Below are positions 11,536 to 22,557 of a stretch of 64,000 bases of DNA, piece by piece. The DNA is from Galerina marginata (taxonomy: Eukaryota > Basidiomycota > Agaricomycetes > Agaricales > Galerinaceae), in NCBI GenBank assembly GCA_023014335.1, contig JAECYW010000010.1, positions 1,984,001-2,048,000 on the forward strand, read 5' to 3'. The translations under genes were made by a program, and so were the position numbers. The notes below the pieces were generated by a model. The model ran no database searches. It was not told where the DNA came from and was given only the letters and a program-made list of their open reading frames with translations. The stretch's first letter is position 1. Every line of letters begins with the position of its first letter.

Positions 11536-12459
11536 ATGGGCATTTTGTGTAACTACAACTGTCGAACGGTTTACTGAAGCAATCTAAAAGGCGTTCAAGA
11601 AACACATGAACGATTAACCGCCAGTTGGCTTGTCAAAGTGGCCGTACTGGATTATATCGAGGCTTAAGCCGGCGGAATGTGCCTATGATCCAGGCTCCTA
11701 CCACCAAAACTTTGCGGAAGGATTATCATATCAGGTCGGGTCCCAAAGTCACCTTTTCCGTCCCGCAGTTGTCATTGTTGCTTCCACTCTCCCTAACCTC
11801 TTTTAAATGCTTCCCTCAATTTCAGCAGGCTCTTTGATTTTTCTGATTCAATCTTCAATCATCTAGCCCTTGGTCTCAGCAACTGCTCGTCCATTGACTC
11901 TTTTTCCTAGTTCTGGGACTCCCCCCTTGCTCTCCCAAAAGAAGCCATTTAATTGGCTGAAAACCCCACCATTTCTTCCGGAAGAGGTGACAATAGATGT
12001 GTACCTGAACCTCTCAACATTTCTCTACCAAATGGCATTCACTTCATTTAAATTTTTACCAACTCATAGGTACTATTTAGAGCTCGTTCATAGACTCCCT
12101 TCCATTAAGAAATTGCTTTTTTTGACTGATAGAAATGGATAACTCTGAGAGTGGTGGTGTGCGTCGGTACGATGGCAAGCAAAGCCAAATAGAAATTTGA
12201 ACATCGATTATTTTTTTCTTCCAACACGTTCACTGCCCTTGGGCTTGAACGTCTGAACGGTCGCAAATCTCTTGTACCAGGGACATATCTATCCTCCGAT
12301 CCTTACACCTTTCTCTTTTTTAGACTTCTTGCGGGTATTCCCTTTCGTGATTTCAAAGTCAGTAAATCATTAGTGTCATTCACTCCAAATTCACTCTCGA
12401 TCTAAACTGACGCTCAAACTAGTACTATCTTCTTCGACTTTCCAAACTTAGGACTAGAA
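11536..12459. other. intergenic between F-box genes 2 and 3
   Basis: About 920 bases with only short frames lacking any recognisable domain. The last 300 bases before 12460 are pyrimidine-rich, as often seen in fungal 5' regions. Confidence 0.45.
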
Positions 12460-14067
12460 ATGGCCGGCATTAACATTTCAGCATTTCCTCCCGAGCTTCT
12501 TGCGATGATATTCAAATATGTCCACATTGATTTTCTTGCAACTCATGACCTCCAAGCCGTTACAGGATCACGGAACAACGCACCCCACGACTTCGACGAA
12601 AACTTTGACGACGTGGTCGATCATTCTTCTGATTCCGCTGATTGCTATGTACGAGAAACAGTCGATGTTGGGAATCTGCTAGAAATTGTCAAGAACCCAA
12701 CCGTCTTCCCGTACGCCATCGCCTCAGTGTCTCCTTTTTGGGAGAATGTTCTCTCAGCAACCCCCGAGTTCTGGACCACTCTTGTTTTCTTCTTGGATGA
12801 TGACTTCACAGAGATCGAGAAAGTCGAAAAATATCTGTCATGGTCTCGCGATCTGCCCATCGACGTTTTTATGACCCGCAGAGCAGACTTCTACAATGGA
12901 GCCGTGGTCGCGGAAACGCGTTGTGTCCAAGACAACATGCGGTCATTGATGCCTCATTTTCATCGCTGTAGAACCCTACACGTGGATGTGACCTTTAATT
13001 TTTCTCTTCCAGTGCTTCCAAGCCACATTCAATCAAAAAGAACCCTTCTTCAAACCATCTCCTTTATGTCCGACCAAGGCTCAACTATCTGGGACAAGGA
13101 TGAACAAGAACACACCTTTTTTGTAGACACGATTACGGATGGCTCCCATAATGATTCTGCATTCGAGTTCGAACCGAGGTTGACCGCTTTAACTATTGAC
13201 GGTCGGAACTTCCAACGAGCACTTGCCGAAAACAAGCGTTGGATAATGGAACAAACCGACCTCAAAACTTTGACGATATTTCAATACGTACCCGTGACAA
13301 TTTCACTTCCAATATGTGCAACCGAGATCAGTTTTGACATCCACGAATGCGATGAATGTCGCCTCGACTTGTATGCGGTTCTTGGGAAGATAGAGTTGTT
13401 CGACTCGCTCACGAAGCTCAAATTCGATACGATTCACTTCGATATATCGCCTCCCAAGTGCGATAGATCTGCATTCGATTTGACCTTCATCACCGACCTT
13501 GTATTTGAAAACATGGCACCTGAAATCATCGAAGAGATATTCCGAGTGTGTGCCTTCAATGAGATGGATGCGGTTGAGAGTATAACTTTCATCCGCTGCC
13601 CACGCCTCCATCAAGTATACTTCTCTGACTTGCAAGCAATATCCTTATGTTTATCAGAGCTTGACGTCGATGTCGATTTGAAGCCAATCGTCATGGCCTG
13701 GTATGGGATCGCCCTTTCGATATCCCGCTGCGCCAGCTTCTCGGACTCGCTGCTCCAAATGTTAGGCACGAAAGAGATTTGCAAGTCAGATGACGGAACT
13801 GAATTTGAACACCTGTTTCATTGCTCTATGCTGTTTTTCCTGGAGATACACTCTGTCGGGCTGCCCACATATTCGGTCGGTGCCCTGAAGCGGATGATAG
13901 AGACCAGAAGTGACGATTTAGATTTTTCCGATGAGAATTGGAGGGAAAATTTGTCGGGTCCTGCTATCGCGCGGCTAGAGGTCACCGGTCAAGTTCCGGA
14001 ACTTTCTCCAGAAGACAAACTCTGGTTTCGATCTCGAGTAGACGTTTTTTCTTGGGGTAGAGGTTAA
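12460..14067 (+). CDS. F-box-like protein, array member 3
   Basis: Single exon, 535 residues, starting MAGINISAFPPELLAMIFKY. It is the closest paralog of member 2: both have the FFLDDD/FFLDKD block, YLSWSRDLPIDVFMTRRAD, PHFHRCRTLHVDVTFN, LTIDGRNFQRALAE, HECDECRLDLY, ENMAPEIIEEIFRVC and GQVPELSPEDKLWFRSRV. The long acidic spacer of member 2 is shorter here. It ends VFSWGRG, the usual end point of this subfamily. Tandem placement, same strand and colinear motifs indicate local duplication. Confidence 0.85.
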   Translation: MAGINISAFPPELLAMIFKYVHIDFLATHDLQAVTGSRNNAPHDFDENFDDVVDHSSDSADCYVRETVDVGNLLEIVKNPTVFPYAIASVSPFWENVLSATPEFWTTLVFFLDDDFTEIEKVEKYLSWSRDLPIDVFMTRRADFYNGAVVAETRCVQDNMRSLMPHFHRCRTLHVDVTFNFSLPVLPSHIQSKRTLLQTISFMSDQGSTIWDKDEQEHTFFVDTITDGSHNDSAFEFEPRLTALTIDGRNFQRALAENKRWIMEQTDLKTLTIFQYVPVTISLPICATEISFDIHECDECRLDLYAVLGKIELFDSLTKLKFDTIHFDISPPKCDRSAFDLTFITDLVFENMAPEIIEEIFRVCAFNEMDAVESITFIRCPRLHQVYFSDLQAISLCLSELDVDVDLKPIVMAWYGIALSISRCASFSDSLLQMLGTKEICKSDDGTEFEHLFHCSMLFFLEIHSVGLPTYSVGALKRMIETRSDDLDFSDENWRENLSGPAIARLEVTGQVPELSPEDKLWFRSRVDVFSWGRG

Positions 14068-14331
14068 CGGTTAGGTATGAATTTTAAGATCCAGTACCTA
14101 TATGTTTTACACCGTCTTCTGAGGAGTCGAGGTTGACTCTTCGCTCAATTTAGAAATGATTTCCAAGTGCGGATAGCCTAGCCGGCGTCCATTTAAAACC
14201 AAACAAAATCAAATATGACGTCGGGGATCTTATTGTCTCTTGCACTTGGTCCATCACGTCTGCAGCTCACCGCTTTACCTCCTTACTCTCATCTTCTTTC
14301 TCAACACCCCAACGCTTCCTGATTCTCAGAA

Positions 14332-15966
14332 ATGGCATCGACTCCGAGTCCCATCTCTACCATCCCCCCGGAAATTCTTACTATGATCTTCAAATTTGTG
14401 CACGCTGAACACCTTGCGGCGCATGATTTATTGACCACCCAGCAGCCACTTGTTGACGACATGACAACCCAGCCTTCATCTATTGACGACATGCGCCACA
14501 CCAAAAGGATTCGGGACCTTGCCAAACAACCAACGTTCTTCCCATACGCCATCGCCACCGTGTGTCCCTTTTGGGAGGGAGTTCTTTCTGCTGTCCCAGA
14601 ATTCTGGACACGCCTTGTGTTCTTCTTGGACAAACAGTATACGCCGATCGAAAAAGTTAGGCAGTACCTCTCGTGGTCGCGCGATCTACCAGTCGACATC
14701 TACATGACTCGAAGAGCAGAGTTATGTCCAGATCCTCTGTACGCGGAGGTCTTGGAACGATATTCTGTTCACCGCAACATGCAGTGCATAATTCCACAAC
14801 TCCATCGATGCCGGGCGCTCCATGTAGACGTCGCCATGAGTACGTCTCTACCAGTGCTTCCCAGTAAAGTTCCCTGCGAGACCCCTCTTCTTCGGTCCAT
14901 AACCTTGGAATGCGACCTTCCGGTATGGAACGGAGCAGAAAAGAATTACACTTCTCTTTCCGGTCCCGATGTGCCCATCTTAGACTACGGGGATGAGGAT
15001 TCTACTTTTCCCTTTCAACCTAAACTGCGGACATTCTCCGTCGATGGTAGAAACCTCCATCTCGCTTTCGCCGAAGAAAAGCCTTGGGTACTAGAAGAGA
15101 ATGATCTCAAAGATCTTAGGATTTTTCAATACGATTCAATGGCACCTTCGCGCAAGTCAGTCACTTATCAAGACGATGTTTACGCCTTCATGTGCGATGA
15201 AACTCGCCTTGATTTGTACCAGACGCTCAGGATGTGCCAATCCTTTGGTTCTCTCGTCAACCTCGAATTGGACACGGTTCCGTTTACCATATCACCATCC
15301 GACGTCGCAGAAAATACGTTCAATTTCTCCCGACTTAATTCCCTCACACTCGTCAAGATGGCACCCGAAATCCTTCAAGAAATCTTCCGTGTCTGCGTCT
15401 TCGAGGATACTGAAGAGATGGATAGACTGGTTTTTGTTCAGTGCCCGCGTCTTAATCGAGTCGTTTTCCCTCTGATTCTGACCCCCGAGTTGTATTTGGT
15501 GGGCCTCGATGCTGATGTCGACTTCGAACCAATCCTTCAAGACTGGGGTGGTGAAATCCTTTCGATATCGTGTTGTTCCAATTTCTCCGACGCCTTCTTG
15601 CGGCGCTTAGCAACACGCCAATATCATCAATCAGAACACGTCGTAGGCGAAGACTTCCAATTTCTATGCCATGAAATGACCACTTTGGATCTCCATTTCC
15701 CCGATTCGACACCATATTCCGTTGACGCCTTGCGGAAGATGGTCGAAGCCCGAAATTACGAGGTGGACTACACGGACGCTAATTGGCCAGACAGCATGGG
15801 CTTGGGTCCAGCAATCACCGATCTCCGTGCATTTGGTAAAGTTCCGGAGCTATCCCAAGAAGATGAGGAATGGTTTCGGTCTCGATTGATCCATTTTTCT
15901 TGGGGAGAAGCAGTAGTGGATACTCTTTGGTTCGTCCTGTCTTTCGCTATTCGGGCAAGTAACTGA
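14332..15966 (+). CDS. F-box-like protein, array member 4, extended C-terminus
   Basis: Single exon, 544 residues. It begins MASTPSPISTIPPEILTMIF (F-box) and carries the family blocks SVDGRNLHLAFAEE, MAPEILQEIFRVC, VDALRKMVEARNYEVDY and KVPELSQEDEEWFRSR. Where members 2 and 3 stop just after the FSW motif, this one reads on for VVDTLWFVLSFAIRASN, a partly hydrophobic tail that may result from loss of the ancestral stop. One cysteine of the CDECRLDLY block is replaced (CDETRLDLY). Only about 260 bases separate it from member 3. Confidence 0.85.
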   Translation: MASTPSPISTIPPEILTMIFKFVHAEHLAAHDLLTTQQPLVDDMTTQPSSIDDMRHTKRIRDLAKQPTFFPYAIATVCPFWEGVLSAVPEFWTRLVFFLDKQYTPIEKVRQYLSWSRDLPVDIYMTRRAELCPDPLYAEVLERYSVHRNMQCIIPQLHRCRALHVDVAMSTSLPVLPSKVPCETPLLRSITLECDLPVWNGAEKNYTSLSGPDVPILDYGDEDSTFPFQPKLRTFSVDGRNLHLAFAEEKPWVLEENDLKDLRIFQYDSMAPSRKSVTYQDDVYAFMCDETRLDLYQTLRMCQSFGSLVNLELDTVPFTISPSDVAENTFNFSRLNSLTLVKMAPEILQEIFRVCVFEDTEEMDRLVFVQCPRLNRVVFPLILTPELYLVGLDADVDFEPILQDWGGEILSISCCSNFSDAFLRRLATRQYHQSEHVVGEDFQFLCHEMTTLDLHFPDSTPYSVDALRKMVEARNYEVDYTDANWPDSMGLGPAITDLRAFGKVPELSQEDEEWFRSRLIHFSWGEAVVDTLWFVLSFAIRASN

Positions 15967-16159
15967 CGGATAATTCGAAAATTCCGCAGATCGTAGTGGA
16001 GGGTATCTTCTGCTTTATCTCTGACAATCGATGTCGAGATCATAAAAATATCTAACGTTGTCACCTTTGACTTATCTTATGTCCTAATGTCCTAAATAAT
16101 TTTTTCTTTTTGTCAAATATTTTGTCGAAAAAATCTCTTACATAGGAAGATCACAGAGA

Positions 16160-17822
16160 TCACGACCGTTCGTAACTCCAAATTTCCTTGTAATTTGGAG
16201 GCAGCCGGGTGACATTTTCTCCCGGGGTTGGTAAGGCTCCAGCATCCTCCTCCTGGACGATCCTATGCCCTCCTGGATACACAGCAGCTTGATTGAATCC
16301 ACTTTGGCCAGGAGGTCCGACCTCGTCCCAAGTCAGCACAACTAATTCTCCTGGGGCAGGATATGGTCGGGTTGGTAGGTTAGAAGTTGAGAGTGAGGCT
16401 GGTGGGAGGTCGTTGAGCTGCCTCGATTGGACCCCGGGAAGTCTGGGAGTATTTGAGGTGGTAGCCGCGAATTTCTTACGCCTAAGTGTGACGAGACAAT
16501 ATTAGAACAAAAACCCCAGTGTGTAGTGAGACTGCCTACTCACATATTCCTCCTATAATGGAGGAAGCCGAGAAGCAGTAAAAATACCACAACGATAGCA
16601 CCAATCTTGATTAATTGATACAATTATTCCAAATTTCTGTACCAGGGGAAGGATGTGCTTACTACCGAGCCTATGATGCTGAATGGAACTCTATGTCGTT
16701 TGCCCGACGAGACAGCATCAGGTGAAACACCGCCTCCAGAGCTGGGAGCAGAATCGTTAGTAATAGACTTCAGAATTTCTACAAGACCTAGCAGAAATAA
16801 CCTCAATGTTGGTCCTGCATCGATGATGTCAATATGTGAGAAGTCCCATTGCAAGGGCAAATCTCCGCCCTGTCCAAGATTGGTGATTTTCACAGAATAC
16901 CCTTTATCTCGATCCATTCCAGACGCCCAGTACATGACACGGTCCAGGCTAATCCAGTGAGCATTCGAATTGTAGAACGTAGTCACAGGCGACCCCAATC
17001 CGTACGGAGGTGTCAGTTCAACGCTAAATGCACCAAGATCAAAATTGACGAGGCCATAAATAAAGAACGCGGAGGTGTTTGTCAGTTCGAAGGTCATGTA
17101 CGCGCCAGTTTGAGGTGTATCCTGGCGGGGGTATACCACGTTTCCCGTAGCCCCGATGGCCCCTCCACCATTGCTGTACCAGGTACCCGTGAACGTAAAT
17201 TGTGGATTGAGCGTAGTAAGACCATCGCTCGTCCGAGTAAACGGGGTCAAAGTACGATTCCGAGGGTCATAGGAGCCTCTGATATGTAAGTCAGTGTGGT
17301 TATCAGAATAAAGGGTTTCCTACCTGTCTGCGTTCCCGACCCCAATAGTAAGCACTGCCTCCTTGAAAGAGAGAGCCGCTGACTGGGTGACGTTGAGGAA
17401 TATCCTGTGCTTTCCAAAGGAAAGCCCTTCGCTCTTCACCAGCAACCCGACTGCTGAGTCGCTAGCTAAAGGATAGCCATTGACCTGACCATCGACCTGG
17501 GTCACAAACGACCCGGAAGTTTCTCCATAAAGATAGCTGTTCATCCAAAATGCTGAGAAGGTGATATACCGTTACTGCGGCAATCGAAAACTTACGCGGC
17601 AGTTCCTTCAAATTCAATTAGCAGGCTCGCCCCAGCGTATGTTGTGCGATGTGAGCTAAAACCTGCGCAAAAGCTCTGTGGAATCCAAGCCGAGTCGATT
17701 GAGTCTGCGCAAGTCAAGTTCCAACCCCCTGCTGCGGGCCCGTCACGGTACGGGAAATAGGTGATAGTTGGGGAATCGTTGCTGATGGTAATATTGTACG
17801 GACTGCTGAAGCTTGGAGACAT
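16160..17822 (-). CDS. single-pass membrane protein with beta-rich ectodomain and PY motif
   Basis: Exons on the minus strand are 17822-17596, 17536-17324, 17278-16663, 16605-16544 and 16481-16160, giving 479 residues in frame. The first 350 residues are strand-rich with repeated patterns such as EFEGTAAYLYGETSG and FELTNTSAFFIYG, which suggest two related beta-sandwich units. This is a family common in Agaricomycetes. One transmembrane helix follows (IGAIVVVFLLLLGFLHY, about 353-369) with basic residues after it, then a roughly 105-residue cytosolic tail ending in LPPNYKEIWSYERS. PPNY fits the PY motif recognised by WW domains of Rsp5/Nedd4-type ubiquitin ligases. No signal peptide precedes the first block. 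The ligand is unknown. Confidence 0.8.
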
Positions 17823-18244
17823 TGCCAGTGATAGACGGCCAGGAGCAAAACCATGGGGTTGTGTCGTCGAAGGAAGTAGAAATTATAGCTTGTTCCTAGG
17901 CGGCCCTGAATCTGACATTATCCCCAGCGGCCTGCTCAGGCGATTGCGATTGTTCTGCGCCAAGCAATTTGGAAACGTACAGCATGGTGTGCGGAGGCCT
18001 GCCAGTGGATTACATCCTTTTAGCAGCTTGGAAATTCAACCTATAAGTACGCCGAAGTAGGTTCAGGTACAGCATGGGGTAGAACCCAGATCAAACGTTC
18101 CTAGTAAGTAGGACGTGTAATGAAACAAAGGTACGATAGTAGTTGCTGGACGGAGGACCAGTGCAGATGACGGAACGGTCCAGGACCAGGCCTGGACCGA
18201 CACTGGGACGTTGAGAATCTACCGGGGAAAGCGGTCCGTAAAAG

Positions 18245-19350
18245 TGGGGGTCGGCAATCCTCGCTAACGTCACGTACCGTGACCGCGCGTGTGACGCGTG
18301 CGCGCGCCAGAAATATTTCCCCACTCGCGCCCTGCCTTCCACAATGCACTCTGCGACACGGAAACACATTTGCTGCTCATTAAATATCCGAAATTATACC
18401 CTAGATGTATTAATGTATTATGTATATTTTTAAATGGCTCTATGCATTGAAATCCCCTGCCAAATTGACTGTATTTAAGTATCTAACTTCTGAGGCTATA
18501 GACTCTTTGAAATGAGACTATCCCGACAGGTCTCAGTAACAAAAAATGTTTCTATGCATAATATCTTTAATTAGCCCAGGGGAATTTAATTTTGACGTAG
18601 TATTTGTGGAGATATGTCTTAAATTTTGCAACTTTGGGTCATTAGTGACAAGATAAAAAAAATTCTAACATGGCCAATTTTTGAAAAATATCATAAAAAA
18701 TACTTTTTAGTAGTGGAAGACGATGGGGTATGGCATTCTGAAGCTTTCTATAGACTTTTAGTGGATTTTGGGCATATAATACCTTTCTATTCAAGCAGGA
18801 TCTGGCCTATTTAATCATAAAACAACCCAATTATGCTTATATAACTTTATAATATTTATTGAAGGAGAATTTGGGGGTAGGGAGTAACCAGGGAATTACT
18901 GGAAGGAGGGTAGGAGGCAGGGTACCCTTGAATATCAAATGGTATCCACAGGTGCAAAAGCAGGTTAATAAAGTGAGTCTACCATACTAAATACATCTAG
19001 AAATATGCTATTTAATGTTTAGATCTCACAAAATTTCTCTGTGGCACTGAGGAATGAAATTAAGACCTGCCTGGGCCAGGCATTTACTTGATTTATTGAC
19101 CATGTAATATTTTCATGTTGTAGTGCTATGCTTAAATATTTTTTAGACTAATTTGGTGCTAAGTAATGTATATTTGGTCTATTAACCATGTAACACAAGC
19201 ATCCGTTGAGAATTGAAAGACTGGAGGCAGGATACACAAAGCCGCCCTTTCAGGCAGCGCGTCACGCGCGTGTACCGGTATTTGTGACGCCGCGCGTGAC
19301 TGACCGTGACTAAGCGCTGCCACGGCCCTATAGGGGATTGCCGACCCCCA
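18245..19350. mobile_element. 1.1-kb non-autonomous TIR DNA transposon
   Basis: Perfect 16-bp terminal inverted repeats, TGGGGGTCGGCAATCC at 18245-18260 and its complement at 19335-19350, are flanked by a 7-bp direct duplication GTAAAAG at 18238-18244 and 19351-19357. Inside each end is a GC-rich zone with several CGTCAC/GTGACG and CGCGCG motifs (18266-18309 and 19255-19326), which resemble subterminal transposase-binding repeats. The centre is AT-rich, with no long frame and no transposase. The superfamily is unsettled: 7-bp duplications are uncommon, and hAT usually gives 8. Confidence 0.8.
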
Positions 19351-19357
19351 GTAAAAG

Positions 19358-20200
19358 CCTGGCTACAAGCAGGTACAAATAACGTGCATTCGCGGGTTTG
19401 TCGTCTGCACTCATGATCAGCCCGTTGAGGCTCGTGAACGCCGTTTCTCAAGCTCGCTCCCAAATGTGGTCTGGGACACTGACGATTTCCCTGTTTATAG
19501 GAACTACTCAGCCGCATAGTCCAATTTGGAAGCCTAAATGTGAACCTCAAGTTTCCTCGAAAAGCTTCGGAACTTGACTAGCTTTTGATTGGTATATATT
19601 GGTTTGCAGTGGATGTCATTGTTAAATTCGTACTTCGTCGTCTGCGCCTGCCACCATAGTTGTCTTTTTTTGCAGTTTCAATTCCTGCCGGTCGTTATGT
19701 ATGGCGGACTGACGGACCGTGCTGTCGTACAATGTGTGCGTTTTTCCTCAACATATCGAGAAACGATCGACTTCTGCACCACCTGCAGCTGATTTATTGG
19801 ACAGTATTGTCATTAGGGCTTCTCTGCCTTCTCTTTCCCTCGAAGGTGAGAATTTACTGGCCTAAAAATAATCTTGTGTCGTATTACCATCCGCCACGAG
19901 ACTAACAATTTCTGACATCTAGTCTTCATCCGTCCTTAGAGTAAACAACACGGAAAATCAGCGGACTTCCATCTCACTGGTACTTCCAAGTTCCATCGGG
20001 CCAGTGATGAAGCAAGACAGTCTGTTGGATCAATGATTCCATTGTGGTTCCACGCTTCGTCGAGTACTTAACTCCATGCCTCTTGACGCATAACGGCAAG
20101 TTCTCGGATTGGTCTGTCCGTTTTTCATCATCTCTCTTGTTTGGTGACTAAGACTACGTACATCCAAAATTTTCCAGGAGACTTCAGTCATTCCCTGAAA
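19358..20200. other. upstream region of esterase A
   Basis: No gene is seen. From about 19,845 the sequence resembles the region upstream of the second esterase (from about 23,390): both have GGTGAGAA, CTAAAAATAA, ATTACCA.CCGCCACGA and a later AATCAGC.GACTTC. The tandem duplication therefore included promoter DNA. Confidence 0.5.
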
Positions 20201-22557
20201 ATGAAGCTTGTCAATAACGTTGGAAGCCCGGCCTTTGCCATTATCTCGTTGCTGGCCTTTCGAGCAGTAGCCACATTCGCTGCTGCACCTCTAGTCGTTA
20301 ATCTTGGATATGCACAATACCAGGGAGTTTCAGTGCAGGATAAAGTGACAAATGCAACGCATACCCAATTCCTTGGAGTGCGATATGCTGCTCCTCCCAC
20401 TGGTGCGTTTTTTTTTGGGGTTAACCCTGCAAATTTTCTTGGTTTGACATTCATTGCGCGGCTTTTCTCCCTGCGAAGGTTCTAGGCGGTTTGCATCTCC
20501 AGCACCACCGGCCGCCACCCCAGGTATCCAGCTTGCTAATGCTGAGCCGTTAATGTGCCTCCAAGCAGCTCAAGGGTTTGGTCCAACGACACCCTTTCGT
20601 GCCGGTCTTCGCTTAGAGGGCGCTATTGCAGCTGGAACTTCCGAGGATTGTTTGTTCTTGAAGTACGTATTGCTTGCGCTTACCAATTTAATTTGAGATT
20701 AACTGCTGAACCGCTAGTGTATATCTTCCTGGAAATCTAGGCGCGAAAAAAAATCTTCCAGTCGTTGTCTTCATTCATGGGTGAGAACTGTGGCTTCATA
20801 ACGATCCTTTGGTTTAATTATGATGCAGAGGTGGTTATGTTAAAGGGAGCGCCACGGGGCTTGATGGCAATGACCTTGTTCGTGAATCTGGAGAGGGCGT
20901 GGTTGTGGTTATCATCCAATATCGGTTGGGTTTATTCGGGTTCTTGCCCGGACAGAAAGTCAAGGATGGAGGAGCACTCAATGCTGGACTATGTAAGTCA
21001 CTTCGTTCTACGGGTCGCACAACGTTACGGAACTCATCAAGGCTTTCATAGTGGATCAACAATTTGCGCTAAAATGGGTACAACAACATGTGAGGAATAA
21101 CATCCCATCTTAATACTTCTCACTTTTAAACGCCTCCTTTTTAATCCCCAGATTAACAAATTTGGCGGAGACCCTTCGAAGGTGGCGATCTGGGGTCAGT
21201 CAGCTGGTGCTGGATCTGTTCTTCAGCAAGTTATCGCAAACGGAGGTAAAACAAATCCCCCGCTTTTCAGAGCCGCCATCACGAGCTCTACTTTCTTGCC
21301 TTCACAATACAGATTTAACGATCGTATTCCTGAGGTTTGTGCGCTTCCATAGTGGATGATGCTTTCCATGCTGACTCTGTGATCCAAAGCTACTTTACAG
21401 CGAGACCATCTCGCAAACCAAGTATGTAGTCAAAAATACTCACCTCCGTATGATCTGACGACGCATTGCCATTTATTCACAGTTGCTCCTCTGCAGCTGA
21501 TACTCTCAGTTGCCTCCGTAATGCCGATGTGAACACTCTGCAAACGGCGAACACAGTTATCAACAATAGTGGTTTCTTCGGTACTTTTGTATTCGTACCT
21601 GTCGTCGACGGCACCTTCATTACGGACCGGCCTACACAATTGCTGAAGGAGAAAAAAGTTAACGGGGTCGGTCTAATTTCTTCTTTCCAATTTTCTGTCA
21701 TTGTGCCTGATTTTTATTCTTCGGCAGCAAATCTTGTTATCTGTCACGAATACCTTCGAAGGCACCAACTTCGTAAACCAAACCACAGCGAGCACCGTTC
21801 AGGTGGCAACTTACGTCTCCCAGCTTTTCCCCAATTTTGGGAATACACAGGCTCAAGCTGCCGCGGCTCAATATGCTACTGCCGGCCTGGGGTCAAACAT
21901 CAACCAGGTTAATGGGATTATGGGCGAAGGTGAGTGCAAAGTTCATCTTTAAGTTCTCGACTCATGTTTAACCGAAGCGATTTTTGTATGCCCGACATAC
22001 TATTTGTTGCGCGCCTTTGGTGGAGTAGCATTTAAGGTACTATTCTATTCCACCGTTTTTTCACATAAACTATTTTCCTAATCTTGTTATCCATCGACAG
22101 GGCGAATTCGCCATCCCTCCAGGACGTCATGCGAATGATGTCTCTTATTACTTCTCAAAGTGGGTTCCTAGTCATCCTGTTCCCGTCAGCCACTGACTCT
22201 TCTTTACTTCGCGAATGGGCAGCGGAGTGCCTCCAGCGTTTGCAAACCCTGATTTCGACAAGGCGTTTTCGGAATCCTTCCTTGACTTCGCAATGTCGCT
22301 TAACACAAATGTGAAATGGGATCCGACAAACCCACGGCCTCTCTGGCAGACATGGAATGGGTCGAATGAAATGTTATTCAACAAGACGATCGCTGGAGCT
22401 CCCGATGTTAGGTTAATCCAAACATCCAGCGCGCTCTTGGCACGATGCGAGTAGGTGTTCTAGCCTGTGCCTGTCATTAGGATTCGTTTTTTCCTGACGA
22501 ACTTCTCTATATCCTCATAGTTTCTGGGACAGTGTTAGCGCCTTTGCTGCACAATGA
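20201..22557 (+). CDS. secreted type-B carboxylesterase/lipase, copy A
   Basis: Thirteen exons: 20201-20402, 20479-20662, 20718-20780, 20829-20992, 21052-21089, 21152-21334, 21390-21421, 21483-21666, 21728-21929, 21978-22036, 22101-22159, 22223-22450 and 22521-22557, giving 544 residues. An N-terminal hydrophobic signal peptide (about 1-27) points to secretion. The alpha/beta-hydrolase core shows the oxyanion HGGGY loop, the nucleophile elbow GQSAGAGS (Ser about 234), an acidic Glu (about 361, in NTFEG) and His (about 447, in GRHANDVSYY). This is the Ser-Glu-His triad of the cholinesterase/lipase family. It hydrolyses carboxylic esters; the substrate is not predictable. The next gene is a paralog with matching exon lengths from exon 3 on. 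Confidence 0.9.
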
